Of a stretch of DNA of 64,000 nt, positions 1 through 8,268 are shown one piece after another. Under the pieces are notes generated by a model. It was not told where the DNA came from. It made no database searches and saw only the letters and a program-made list of their open reading frames with translations. Position numbers and translations under genes: made by a program. Origin of the DNA: Bacteroidota bacterium (GTDB lineage: Bacteria; Bacteroidota; Bacteroidia; Bacteroidales; Lentimicrobiaceae). Where the stretch lies: the NCBI GenBank assembly GCA_023417935.1, contig JAEZDY010000024.1:372001-436000 (forward strand), read 5' to 3'. How positions within the stretch are numbered: the stretch's first letter is position 1; every line of letters starts with the position of its first letter.

Positions 1-670
1 TTCCGGGAAACAGACTATTACTCCGACCCTTATATATGCCTCTTGTGTTGACTTCAACTATTAGATCTTTCTGTTTTATCAAATCAATTGTTTCATCAAT
101 AAGTGCCACATACCAAGTATCAGATTCATTGAACCATCTCCCTTTATTATGCATCTTTATTTTATCAAGGTGTCCAATAATATCAAAATCTTCCGATTCG
201 ATCATACTGTTTACCTGATGCCAGTATGTTGTGATTGCAGTTTTAATATCGCCATTAAAAACTGCTTTTATTCCTTCATCATAAATTTCAATCTTAGGTC
301 CATCAATAAACCAGAGCCCCGAATCAGGAGTAGCTCCCTTAACAAGATGAACGCTTCCGATGATATAGTCGAGCCCAAGGCTGTTTTTAAGCTCTGAGAA
401 CGATTTGCTAATACTTGGAATATAATCTGCCTCAAGTGCCAAAAAGACTTCTAATTCGCTCTTGTATTCCTTTTTTAGGCGGTTGATTTCTTTACAGTAT
501 GCTTTTTCATTGCCGTTTTTAAGAGCGAACGTATTGTCAAATGGTAAGCTGGAGTGTTCAGTAAAACCCAAACCTTTGAATTGCTGACGTATAGCCTCTT
601 TAATGTATGCCTCAGGTGCAGCTGAACCATCGGAAAACAAGGAATGAGTGTGGAAATTATATTTAATCAT
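1..670 (-). CDS. PHP-family histidinol-phosphatase-like protein (partial, C-terminus off window)
   Basis: The reverse strand from the ATG at 670 reads open to the left edge (223 codons, no stop), so the C-terminus is missing. The product has the PHP metal-dependent phosphoesterase pattern: HTH at residues 7-9 followed by SDG, EH at 38-39, E80 in LEADYIP, H108 in IGSVH, HLD at 167-169, and VEVN around 205-208. This is the layout of HisK-type histidinol-phosphatases (histidinol phosphate to histidinol, histidine pathway). PHP hydrolases with other substrates look similar, so substrate is inferred. It is the last visible member of a minus-strand run with the U32 gene. Two short plus-strand open frames in the same interval are shadows of it. 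Confidence 0.8.
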   Translation of the reverse strand, partial: MIKYNFHTHSLFSDGSAAPEAYIKEAIRQQFKGLGFTEHSSLPFDNTFALKNGNEKAYCKEINRLKKEYKSELEVFLALEADYIPSISKSFSELKNSLGLDYIIGSVHLVKGATPDSGLWFIDGPKIEIYDEGIKAVFNGDIKTAITTYWHQVNSMIESEDFDIIGHLDKIKMHNKGRWFNESDTWYVALIDETIDLIKQKDLIVEVNTRGIYKGRSNSLFPG

Positions 671-737
671 GTTACTTAAAGATATACAGTATAAGAAAAA
701 CCTCCTAATCCTATGAGCAATAAGGATAGGTGCAGGA

Positions 738-2009
738 TCAGGCAGATTGTGACTCAAATAATTTATGAGTGGAATCAACCACTATATACACTTTATCCCC
801 TCGCCGAAGTGTATCGCTAACTGGTAATGAACAATGTTCACCTTTTATAGCCCTGGTAACTGTTTGTAGCTCAACTCTAAGCTCTGTCACTTTTGCTTCG
901 TAAACACCGGTTGTAGGACCAATTACAAGTATATCATCGTTTATACTTAAAGAATGGGTTTCAATTTTTATTTCAGCAACCTGAAGGTTCTTAAAGAAGT
1001 TTACAACCTTACCGATATATACTTTTTTACTAGTTGCCTGCGATCCATACTTTTCTGACCATTCTCCTGTTTTTTCACCGAGGTAATAACCACCCCAGAA
1101 CCCCCGGTTGTAGACAGTTCTTAATTGTGCCGTCCATTTTTCAATATTCTCTGCTGTATATTGTCCATCAGCCCAACCTTCAACAGCTTCATGATAAGTG
1201 CGTGTAACGGTTTTAACGTACTCAGCAGATCTTCCACGTCCCTCAATCTTCAATATTTCAACTCCTGCATCAAGTAACCGGTTTAGAATGGGTATGGTCA
1301 TAAGATCCTTAGGCGACATGATATACTTATTCTCTATTTCCAGTTCTAATTGACTATCAGCATCATTAACAGTATATGCTCTGCGACAAGGCTGCAAACA
1401 GGCGCCTCTATTTGCAGATGAGTTGAAATTGTCGAGGCTGATATAGCATTTGCCTGATACCGCCATACATAAAGCACCATGAACAAAAACTTCTATCCTT
1501 ACAAGTTTCCCTGACGGACCACATATGTTTTGTTGCTTGATTGTTTTGGTTATAGCAGCAATTTGGGCTATGTTGAGCTCTCGAGCCAGGACCATAACAT
1601 CAGCATAACGTGAGTAGAACTTCACAGCCGAGATGTTAGTAATATTACATTGGGTTGAAATGTGTACTTCAACACCTTTTTCACGGGCATATTCAAGTAC
1701 AGAAAGGTCAGATGCAATAATTGCACTAACACCACTCTCTTTCGCAATATCCACCATGTGCATCATTTCCTCAATCTCATTATCGTAAATAATAGTGTTG
1801 AGGGTTAGGTATGATTTTACATTCATTTCATGGCATATTTGCACAATATGTTTTATCTCGTCAGGAGAAAAATTGCTTGAAGAGCGAGAACGCATATTTA
1901 ATTGACCTGCACCAAAATAAACTGATCCTGCTCCACCTTGAATTGCTGCCATTAATGAATCAAGAGATCCGGCGGGTGACATGATTTCAATGTTGCCCTT
2001 ATATTTCAT
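738..2009 (-). CDS. Peptidase U32 family protein (TrhP/YegQ-like)
   Basis: This 423-residue protein begins with the U32 N-terminal barrel (IEIMSPAGSLDSLMAAIQGGAGSVYFG split around residues 8-33). It carries the family signature in its middle: a VEVHIST segment, then FVHGALCMAVSGKCYIS and SSANRGACLQPCRR, which supply the conserved cysteines. The C-terminal part is a small beta domain. U32 proteins of this length act in tRNA uridine-34 hydroxylation (TrhP) or 23S rRNA cytidine hydroxylation (RlhA); some were originally called collagenases. TrhP is the closest guess by length and signature. It lies 61 bp downstream of the endonuclease gene on the same strand. The family is certain; the exact RNA substrate is inferred. 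Confidence 0.85.
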   Translation of the reverse strand: MKYKGNIEIMSPAGSLDSLMAAIQGGAGSVYFGAGQLNMRSRSSSNFSPDEIKHIVQICHEMNVKSYLTLNTIIYDNEIEEMMHMVDIAKESGVSAIIASDLSVLEYAREKGVEVHISTQCNITNISAVKFYSRYADVMVLARELNIAQIAAITKTIKQQNICGPSGKLVRIEVFVHGALCMAVSGKCYISLDNFNSSANRGACLQPCRRAYTVNDADSQLELEIENKYIMSPKDLMTIPILNRLLDAGVEILKIEGRGRSAEYVKTVTRTYHEAVEGWADGQYTAENIEKWTAQLRTVYNRGFWGGYYLGEKTGEWSEKYGSQATSKKVYIGKVVNFFKNLQVAEIKIETHSLSINDDILVIGPTTGVYEAKVTELRVELQTVTRAIKGEHCSLPVSDTLRRGDKVYIVVDSTHKLFESQSA

Positions 2010-2070
2010 TTAAAGTATGTTAAAGTGTAATTGCAAAACCCATGAAAAATTCTAATCAAAGGAACAGTCA

Positions 2071-3132
2071 TTATTTAACAACTCGTGCAAATGCTGCTTG
2101 TTTACCTTCCTGGGTAATGGTCAATAAGTAAAAACCCGATTGTAACTCGCCGGAATTTAATTTTATAACATTATCTGAAACGGTATAGCTAACACTATAT
2201 TGCCGACCAGTAATATCATGTAATATAACTGATACTTTATAAGGATCATAATACCCTTTGTGGTCAATAAAACATTCAGCATGAACTGGCACAGGATAAA
2301 CAAGTACATTTCTATTTATCTCATGTTCAGCAATACCAACTGGCCCTCCCCAGATAAGTGAAACGTAGGAAGGATTGTCAATAAAAGGGTTACGGTTATT
2401 TTGAACCGCCCAAACAGCATTATTCCGGTCAGTCTCTTTTTCGCTCACTGGGTCTTCAATATGCCATTTTTTCATAAGGTCGAGTGCCCATGGTTTTAAC
2501 TGTGAGCCATTAACCTGATCACTTCCCGGCCATCCACTGTCCTCCCCATAATAACGGGTGGCCATATAAAAGTATGTTCTAGCAAAATCTCCTTTGTACT
2601 CATCAATAGGTTCAAACACAATGCCTGAGTATCCAGGGAAGTTGCAGTTACCCAGACGACTGCCGTTAAGGGATGCCCAGGTAGCTGATCCCACCTCCCC
2701 ATAGGGGAAATTACCTCTTCGGCCATTTACATATCCATCAGTAGGATACAACTGGAAGAGGTCAGTATACATTGGAGCTTGAGAGTCAAACCAGCTTTTA
2801 GGGAAAGAATGCTCTCTATTGTAGCAATCACCTTCACCACTATAGTTACCGCATTGGTCACCTGATGAGAAGTTATATACATAAGGAGGGTTTCCGTTAG
2901 GTACATCAGAATACATATCCCACACAGTACCATTTGACTTTTGATCAGTACTCTGGAAATGAGTATGTAGCGAGCTATAACTTTGTGAAGTATGGTTGTC
3001 AATAATTGAATGTAATATTGCTTGAAGCTGTGAGCCGGTTAGTCCATCGGCGGTACTATAATAACCTGCCGGAGGCTGTGCCTGCAGAATATAAACTAAG
3101 GAAAATAATAGTAAAGAGAAAAAAGGCTTCAT
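2071..3132 (-). CDS. Secreted endonuclease I (EndA family) with T9SS type A sorting domain
   Basis: A signal peptide (residues 1-19, hydrophobic, ending LQAQ) precedes an endonuclease I domain with the catalytic NREHSFPKSW at about 105-114 and NGRRGNFPYGEV near 135-146. The last 75-80 residues are a beta-rich domain with VYPVPV, a DITGRQ segment and a terminal FYLLTI...VVK. This is the pattern of the T9SS type A C-terminal sorting domain, so the enzyme is expected to cross the outer membrane by type IX secretion. Its likely role is degradation of extracellular DNA/RNA. It begins 7 bp after the stop of the membrane protein gene upstream. Two open frames inside it in other phases are shadows, not gene fragments. 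Confidence 0.9.
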   Translation of the reverse strand: MKPFFSLLLFSLVYILQAQPPAGYYSTADGLTGSQLQAILHSIIDNHTSQSYSSLHTHFQSTDQKSNGTVWDMYSDVPNGNPPYVYNFSSGDQCGNYSGEGDCYNREHSFPKSWFDSQAPMYTDLFQLYPTDGYVNGRRGNFPYGEVGSATWASLNGSRLGNCNFPGYSGIVFEPIDEYKGDFARTYFYMATRYYGEDSGWPGSDQVNGSQLKPWALDLMKKWHIEDPVSEKETDRNNAVWAVQNNRNPFIDNPSYVSLIWGGPVGIAEHEINRNVLVYPVPVHAECFIDHKGYYDPYKVSVILHDITGRQYSVSYTVSDNVIKLNSGELQSGFYLLTITQEGKQAAFARVVK

Positions 3133-3139
3133 GTATCGA

Positions 3140-3700
3140 TTAATTGAGAAAGTAAGTAATAAAGAAACGCAAGGCTACCCCTGCAATCAGCGCTCCTCCA
3201 ACCATGACAGTAATTCTTAGGAAAGGACGAAGTCCATATTTGCTACCTAGATAAATGGAGATATATGCGGCAATAAAAGTTAGTATGAATGTAATTAATG
3301 ATGGCATAAGTACACTTGTACCGATCAAACCAAGGCTCAATGCTACAAAGAAGGAGTTGAAGCTTCCTGCAATACTTAAAATCAATAATGTTTTATTTGA
3401 GTCGATAAGAACGATTCGCTCTTCAGGCAAAAACCGCATATTCTCTATTATCACTTTTATGCCGATTATAAACATTAAGACATATGCAATAACTATATAA
3501 ATCCATGGTAAAGCCGATGAGCTGACATTGCCAATAAAAATGCCAAGCGCAATTACCATAGCCTTCACAAAGGCAAGGGCAACAGGCAGTTTTACTGGAG
3601 TTTTTTCCTTGAGCTTAGCATGAATGGCAGCGCTATACCAGGTTGTGGCGAAACTTTCAGTAACCAATGCAAGTAATATCAATATCAGAATGAGAGGCAC
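3140..3700 (-). CDS. Six-helix membrane protein, MntP/DUF204-like (putative cation efflux)
   Basis: This 186-residue protein consists almost entirely of about six hydrophobic helices. The two halves have a similar layout, and the second contains SFNSFFVALSLGLIG, which resembles the repeat signature of MntP-type manganese exporters. However, the acidic residue usual in each half is not obvious: ESFATT in helix 1 supplies Glu, and SFNSFF has Asn where Asp is usual. Function as a Mn efflux pump is therefore an inference, and a LysE-like exporter is the main alternative. It is probably co-transcribed with the endonuclease I gene (7 bp gap). Confidence 0.5.
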   Translation of the reverse strand: MPLILILILLALVTESFATTWYSAAIHAKLKEKTPVKLPVALAFVKAMVIALGIFIGNVSSSALPWIYIVIAYVLMFIIGIKVIIENMRFLPEERIVLIDSNKTLLILSIAGSFNSFFVALSLGLIGTSVLMPSLITFILTFIAAYISIYLGSKYGLRPFLRITVMVGGALIAGVALRFFITYFLN

Positions 3701-3749
3701 AAAAAAAATTTTGGAACCGCAAAGTTAAGATTTTCTTAGAGTTATATGT

Positions 3750-3757
3750 TAACTTTG
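3750..3757 (+). promoter_or_regulatory. Bacteroidota -7 box of pyk
   Basis: TAACTTTG matches TAnnTTTG. No TTTG is seen 19-21 nt upstream. A start site about 7 nt downstream would leave a short leader before the ATG at 3780, which supports that start over the ATG at 3771. Confidence 0.5.
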
Positions 3758-3779
3758 TGTTCAATCGATAATGCTTCTT

Positions 3780-5201
3780 ATGCGAAAAACTAAAATAGTT
3801 GCTACCCTTGGCCCTGCCTCAAATGCACCTGAGAAGATCCGTAAATTAATGTTAGCCGGCGTAAATATATTCCGTCTGAATTTTTCACATGGTGACCATG
3901 CAACCCATGCTCAAGCATGTGCTATAATCGCAGAATTAAACAAGGAATTGGATTTGAATGTAGGTATTCTTGCTGATTTGTCGGGGCCAAAGATACGCAC
4001 CGGTGAAATTGAAAACGGTAGCATAACCTTGTTGCAGGGAGATATAGTTTCAGTACTGTCAAGTGAGATGTTATGTAAGCCGGGGCAGATATGCTTGAAC
4101 TATAAGCATTTTGCTGCTGATGTTCAGCCAGGAGAATATATCATGCTTGATGATGGAAAAATCCTCCTAAAAGCTATCAGCACTGATCATGTTGACACAG
4201 TTGAAGCAGTGGTAGTGCAGGGAGGGATATTAAGCTCACGCAAAGGCGTAAACTTGCCTGATACAAATTTGAAACTGCCAAGTCTTAGTGCAAAAGATCT
4301 GGATGATCTGGATTTTATTATGAGCCTTAACGTACATTGGGTGGCTCTGTCATTCGTTAGGACAGCAAAAGACATTGAGGAACTCAGGAGCAAGATAAGA
4401 GAATATAACCTCAAGGATTATCCTCGGATTGTTGCAAAAATTGAAAAACCTGAGGCTGTTAGAAATTTGGATGCAATCATTAAGGCTTCCGATGCGTTGA
4501 TGGTGGCTCGCGGTGATTTGGGTGTTGAACTGCCTCTTGAGAAGGTTCCGATAATACAAAAACAGATAATCAGACAAGCAGGCGCAGCCTCAAAGCAGGT
4601 TATTGTGGCAACCCAAATGATGGAGGGTATGATTGAGAACTTCAGACCAACTCGCGCTGAAGTAAGTGATGTTGCAAACTCAGTACTTGATGGTGCTGAC
4701 GCTCTGATGCTTAGTGGCGAAACCTCAGTTGGCAATTATCCTGTTGAAACTGTTGAGACGATGAATAGAATAATCCTGGATGCTGAAGTCCTGGATGACA
4801 TATATTACAAGACCGGCCATAACCCACCACCATTGGAGAGAACAGTATCCGATTCAATTATCATTGCTGCAGGGGAACTTGCACAACGTATTGATGCGAA
4901 AGCTATCGTGGCTATGACGCATACCGGATATTCTGCTTTTAAACTTTCAAGCCACCGGCCCAAGGCTGGTATTTTCATCTTTTCCAGTAGCAAGCACTTA
5001 TTAAGTACTTTAAGCATGGTTTGGGGTGTTAGGGCAATCTATTTTGAAGATTTCACTAATACTGACATGGTCATGGCCCAGATGCGTGAAATTCTAATCA
5101 ATATAAACCTAGTTTCAAAAGGTGACTATGTGATCAACATATCAAGCATTCCTATGGGACAACCTGGGAAAACTAATATGTTGAAGCTTACAATGGTATA
5201 A
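3780..5201 (+). CDS. pyk: Pyruvate kinase
   Basis: The protein opens with MRKTKIVATLGPAS, the standard pyruvate kinase N-terminus. It contains NFSHGDH, LADLSGPKIRTGEI, the substrate/metal site (IVAKIEKPEAV, then MVARGDLGVELP) and VATQMMEGMI with PTRAEVSDVANSVLDGADALMLSGETS. This enzyme converts phosphoenolpyruvate and ADP to pyruvate and ATP in glycolysis. From this start it is 473 residues, normal for the bacterial enzyme, with a C-terminal regulatory domain. An in-frame ATG lies 9 nt upstream (3771); I prefer 3780 because of the conserved N-terminus and the -7 box. It converges with comF, with only 4 nt between stop codons. Confidence 0.97.
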   Translation: MRKTKIVATLGPASNAPEKIRKLMLAGVNIFRLNFSHGDHATHAQACAIIAELNKELDLNVGILADLSGPKIRTGEIENGSITLLQGDIVSVLSSEMLCKPGQICLNYKHFAADVQPGEYIMLDDGKILLKAISTDHVDTVEAVVVQGGILSSRKGVNLPDTNLKLPSLSAKDLDDLDFIMSLNVHWVALSFVRTAKDIEELRSKIREYNLKDYPRIVAKIEKPEAVRNLDAIIKASDALMVARGDLGVELPLEKVPIIQKQIIRQAGAASKQVIVATQMMEGMIENFRPTRAEVSDVANSVLDGADALMLSGETSVGNYPVETVETMNRIILDAEVLDDIYYKTGHNPPPLERTVSDSIIIAAGELAQRIDAKAIVAMTHTGYSAFKLSSHRPKAGIFIFSSSKHLLSTLSMVWGVRAIYFEDFTNTDMVMAQMREILININLVSKGDYVINISSIPMGQPGKTNMLKLTMV

Positions 5202-5205
5202 AACT

Positions 5206-5901
5206 TTAGTGCAGCGCACATGCAATTGAGCAGATGCTGATTTTAATATTAGGTATGCTCATCAATACTTGTCCGGCAGCCTCTATTGTTGAGCCTGTTG
5301 TAATAACATCATCAACTAATAATACATGTTGTCCGGCCAGCGCCGTATTATCTTTTAGATCAAAGATCTCTTTCACATTTTCCCATCTGCTAAACCTGGC
5401 TTTATGTGTTTGGGTTTCTGAAGCCGTAGTTCTGACTAGTGAAGTTGTGTCAACTTTAGCTTTCATTGTGATAGCAAGACCTCTGGCAAACCATTCAGCC
5501 TGGTTGTACCCCCTAAGTGCCTCTTTTTTAGGGTGAAGGGGAATTGGAATGATAAAGTTTATGTCCTTAAACAGTGGGGATTGTATCAGTTTCTCACCAT
5601 AAATTGAACCTATAAAAAGTCCTATTTTTTTGAAGCCTAAGTACTTGAACTGATGAATAAGATGTTGAACTTTTCCACCCTTAGTGAAATAGTAACAAGA
5701 TGCTGCGGCATTGATGTGAAGTTTACCGACAAATTGATTTGCTACAGGATTGTCGGCCATTAGATGGAAATGTGTTTGAGGAAGATGATACAAGCATTCG
5801 GAACATATACACTCTTCATGAAGCAGTAAAGGATTGTTGCAACTAAAACACAGACGTGGGTAGAAAAGCGAAATAACGTCATGAACGCAGTCTTTCAACA
5901 T
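5206..5901 (-). CDS. comF: ComF family phosphoribosyltransferase-like protein
   Basis: The 231-residue protein starts with a zinc-ribbon-like pair of Cys motifs (CFSCNN at about 18-23, CICSEC at 31-36). The rest is a type I PRTase fold with IIPIPLHPKKEALRGYNQAEWFARGLA and the PRPP-binding loop VLLVDDVITTGST near residues 190-202. ComF/GntX proteins are linked to DNA uptake and to nucleotide or DNA-repair functions, but the reaction is not well defined. No other competence genes are in the window. A monocistronic gene converging with pyk. Confidence 0.9.
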   Translation of the reverse strand: MLKDCVHDVISLFYPRLCFSCNNPLLLHEECICSECLYHLPQTHFHLMADNPVANQFVGKLHINAAASCYYFTKGGKVQHLIHQFKYLGFKKIGLFIGSIYGEKLIQSPLFKDINFIIPIPLHPKKEALRGYNQAEWFARGLAITMKAKVDTTSLVRTTASETQTHKARFSRWENVKEIFDLKDNTALAGQHVLLVDDVITTGSTIEAAGQVLMSIPNIKISICSIACALH

Positions 5902-5981
5902 GGATTGTTGTATTATGCAAAAAGAGGTTTAGTTGACATAAAATTAAAAGATATTCCTATTCAACAAGCATGCATAAAACT

Positions 5982-6006
5982 AAAAAGCTCCCTTAAGGAG
6001 CTTTTT
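5982..6006 (-). terminator. Intrinsic terminator after the SurA/PpiD-like gene
   Basis: A perfect 10-bp stem (5982-5991 with 5997-6006) with a 5-nt loop, rich in A on one side and T on the other. It therefore works in either direction and sits 18 nt past the stop codon at 6024. The comF start is on its other side. Confidence 0.8.
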
Positions 6007-6023
6007 TGTTTTATTGGTTTGTT

Positions 6024-8153
6024 TTAGTAGAACATCAAACGGTGATCTTCAATTTCAGATCTTTTCTTGAGTGCTTCGTTTATTTCCCTCTGACTTCTCG
6101 TTGTGAATGCATTGGACATCATTCTTTTTTCAGTAGTGTAGTCATCTTTAACAGTTGGGGTGTTAATTTTATCTACAATCAGAACAAACACACCTTGATT
6201 GCCTTTGATCGGCTTTGACATATCGCCTTCCTTAAGGTTAAATATTGAGCCTAAAACTTCGTCCTCTTTTCCAAATCCTGGTAAATTGTTTGCACCTAAT
6301 GATAGGTCTGCTGTATCAACAGACATTGCAAGTGCAGGATAGTTTCTTTCAAGGTCAGCTTTTGATTTAACCTCAGCGTTTATTTGTTCTATAAGCTTTT
6401 CAGCTTTCTTTTCACGAAGAACCATTGGTTCAATGAACTCTTTGATTTGCTCAAGAGTAGGAGTGCCCTTTTCACGAACTTCTGTTATGATAGCAACAAT
6501 ATATCGGCCTTCGAGATCAAATACATTAGAAACGTCTCCCTTTTCGATGTCTTCCCCAAAAGTCCAGCGAACAATTTCACGAGCGTTCTGTAAGCCTGGT
6601 AATGTGTTTTGATCAGCACTAATACGCTCAGCAACGCGCTTTGTATATTTGTTTTCTTCTACAAGCTTATCATAACTCTCTTGATCTTTTGCATTGGCAG
6701 CAAATTGACTTGCTTGAGTATAAATATCCTGCATTGTACGTGAACTTGCTTCAATAGCACGTTTTACAAATGCGACTCTGACTTTCTTTGTAGGCGCAGT
6801 TTTTCCGGTGATTTTAATGATGTGGTAGCCAAATTGGGTTTCAACTATAGTTACATCACCCACTTTCCCCTCAAGTACTGCTGTGTTAAATTCAGGTACC
6901 ATAGCACCATCAGCAAACCAATTTAAATCTCCGGCAGTTTTTGCTGCAGTTTGGTCATCATTAACTGATGAAGAAGCAATCTCGTTGAACTTGATGCTGT
7001 TGGTCTTAACAATATTATATATGCTATCAGCTTTGGCTTTTGCCTGTTCTTTGGTGAGCTTGCTGTCGGGGTTTACATTTGTTCCTTGATAACTAATCAG
7101 AATATGACTTGCCTTTAAAGAATCAGGTCGAACTTGTGTATCAACTAATCGAGCCATCTGATAAAGGTTATTCTCAATATAAGGTCCAAAAGATGTACCA
7201 ACTGGTGAATTGAACATTAATGAGTCAAGCTGGTAAGGTAGAGTTCCTTTTTTATACCAGGTACTGTCATACCTTTCATCAGAAACTGAATTAACAAAAT
7301 CTTTTGGGTTTTCAACAGCTACAAATTCAGCATAAAGAGAATTAACATCCTTGTTGATTTTATCACGATCGCTATCAGATGCAACAATATCAAAACTTAC
7401 ATATTCAATATCCCTTGAAGCTTCTTGCTGGTATTTGTATTTATTTTCCTCATAAAACTTTTTGTAATCTGCGTCTGTGAGAGTTATCAAACTATCAACA
7501 ATAGCTGTATAAGGCAAACTGAAAAAACGTACTGTTGCCGTAGTACTGCGATTTTTATAGTCACGTTCAGCGAAAGCCTTAGGCACGTAAAAAGCCTTTG
7601 AAATTAGGGTGCGATACTTTGAGTTAAGTCTGTCCTCTTTAATAGCTTTTTCTATTGAGAGATAGCGCTGCTTCATTTGTGGATCAACTCTGTCAAGATT
7701 CTGAAGAAAATTGACCACAGTTGCTGCGTCAAACTGACCTGTTTGTGGGTCACTGAAACTTTGTCTGATATACTGATGAGGGTTCTTACCTCTCACAAGC
7801 TCATCGAGTTCTTCAGTTGTTACAGTAATTCCCAGTTCTGAAACCTGCTCCTCCAAGAGAGTTTCTGACAATACTTGATCCCAGGTTTGCTGCCTGATCT
7901 GAAATTGCTCTTCTTGAGTTAGACTTTCCTTGCCTGTATTAATTCTCTGAGTTTCAATGTTCTGTTCAACTCTTTGGTTGAAGTCGGTATAAAGTATCTT
8001 TTCACCATTAACTTCACCTATCAGGTTAACGCCTCGTCCTCTTCCTGGATTTCTGTTAGAAAGAAAATCACCAAGTACAAAAGCAGCAAGCGCTATACCT
8101 ATGATTATGACAAGAAGTCCTGAACGTTTTCGAATATCTCCGATTAATGCCAT
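6024..8153 (-). CDS. SurA/PpiD-like periplasmic peptidylprolyl isomerase, membrane-anchored
   Basis: This 709-residue protein has one N-terminal membrane helix (IRKRSGLLVIIIGIALAAFVLGDFL split around residues 7-31), a SurA-N-like helical region and a parvulin domain at about 345-450 (SLKASHILISY ... FGYHIIKITGKT). A second, weaker parvulin-like or chaperone segment follows, with IVAIITEVREKG. This is the PpiD/SurA-N architecture: an inner-membrane-anchored foldase acting on proteins leaving the Sec translocon and on outer-membrane precursors. It closes the coaX-lptC cluster. A TAAATTTG on the minus strand (8181-8188) upstream of the ATG suggests it may also have its own start site. Terminated by the hairpin at 5982-6006. 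Confidence 0.93.
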   Translation of the reverse strand: MALIGDIRKRSGLLVIIIGIALAAFVLGDFLSNRNPGRGRGVNLIGEVNGEKILYTDFNQRVEQNIETQRINTGKESLTQEEQFQIRQQTWDQVLSETLLEEQVSELGITVTTEELDELVRGKNPHQYIRQSFSDPQTGQFDAATVVNFLQNLDRVDPQMKQRYLSIEKAIKEDRLNSKYRTLISKAFYVPKAFAERDYKNRSTTATVRFFSLPYTAIVDSLITLTDADYKKFYEENKYKYQQEASRDIEYVSFDIVASDSDRDKINKDVNSLYAEFVAVENPKDFVNSVSDERYDSTWYKKGTLPYQLDSLMFNSPVGTSFGPYIENNLYQMARLVDTQVRPDSLKASHILISYQGTNVNPDSKLTKEQAKAKADSIYNIVKTNSIKFNEIASSSVNDDQTAAKTAGDLNWFADGAMVPEFNTAVLEGKVGDVTIVETQFGYHIIKITGKTAPTKKVRVAFVKRAIEASSRTMQDIYTQASQFAANAKDQESYDKLVEENKYTKRVAERISADQNTLPGLQNAREIVRWTFGEDIEKGDVSNVFDLEGRYIVAIITEVREKGTPTLEQIKEFIEPMVLREKKAEKLIEQINAEVKSKADLERNYPALAMSVDTADLSLGANNLPGFGKEDEVLGSIFNLKEGDMSKPIKGNQGVFVLIVDKINTPTVKDDYTTEKRMMSNAFTTRSQREINEALKKRSEIEDHRLMFY

Positions 8154-8180
8154 TTGTTGTTAATTTTTTTAAATAGGGTG

Positions 8181-8188
8181 CAAATTTA
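8181..8188 (-). promoter_or_regulatory. Possible -7 box of the PpiD-like gene
   Basis: On the minus strand this reads TAAATTTG (TAnnTTTG), 28 nt upstream of the ATG at 8153. No -33 TTTG is seen at the right spacing, so confidence is limited. Confidence 0.35.
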
Positions 8189-8268
8189 CAAATAAACTAA
8201 TAGGATAAAAATAAAAATCCCTTTGTGGCTATATTTTTGTAAATAAAGGTGATACAACTAATTGTTGC

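Noticed and set aside
36..397. Two plus-strand open frames at the left edge
   Set aside because: They lie opposite the PHP phosphatase frame, which has clear motifs; they show no protein-like features.
2496..3002. Open frames within the endonuclease I gene that could look like a frameshifted fragment
   Set aside because: The 353-residue frame is continuous and carries the nuclease and sorting-domain motifs; the others are shadows.
3140..3700. Firm assignment as manganese exporter MntP
   Set aside because: The expected membrane Asp in each half is not clearly present, so I kept it as MntP-like only.
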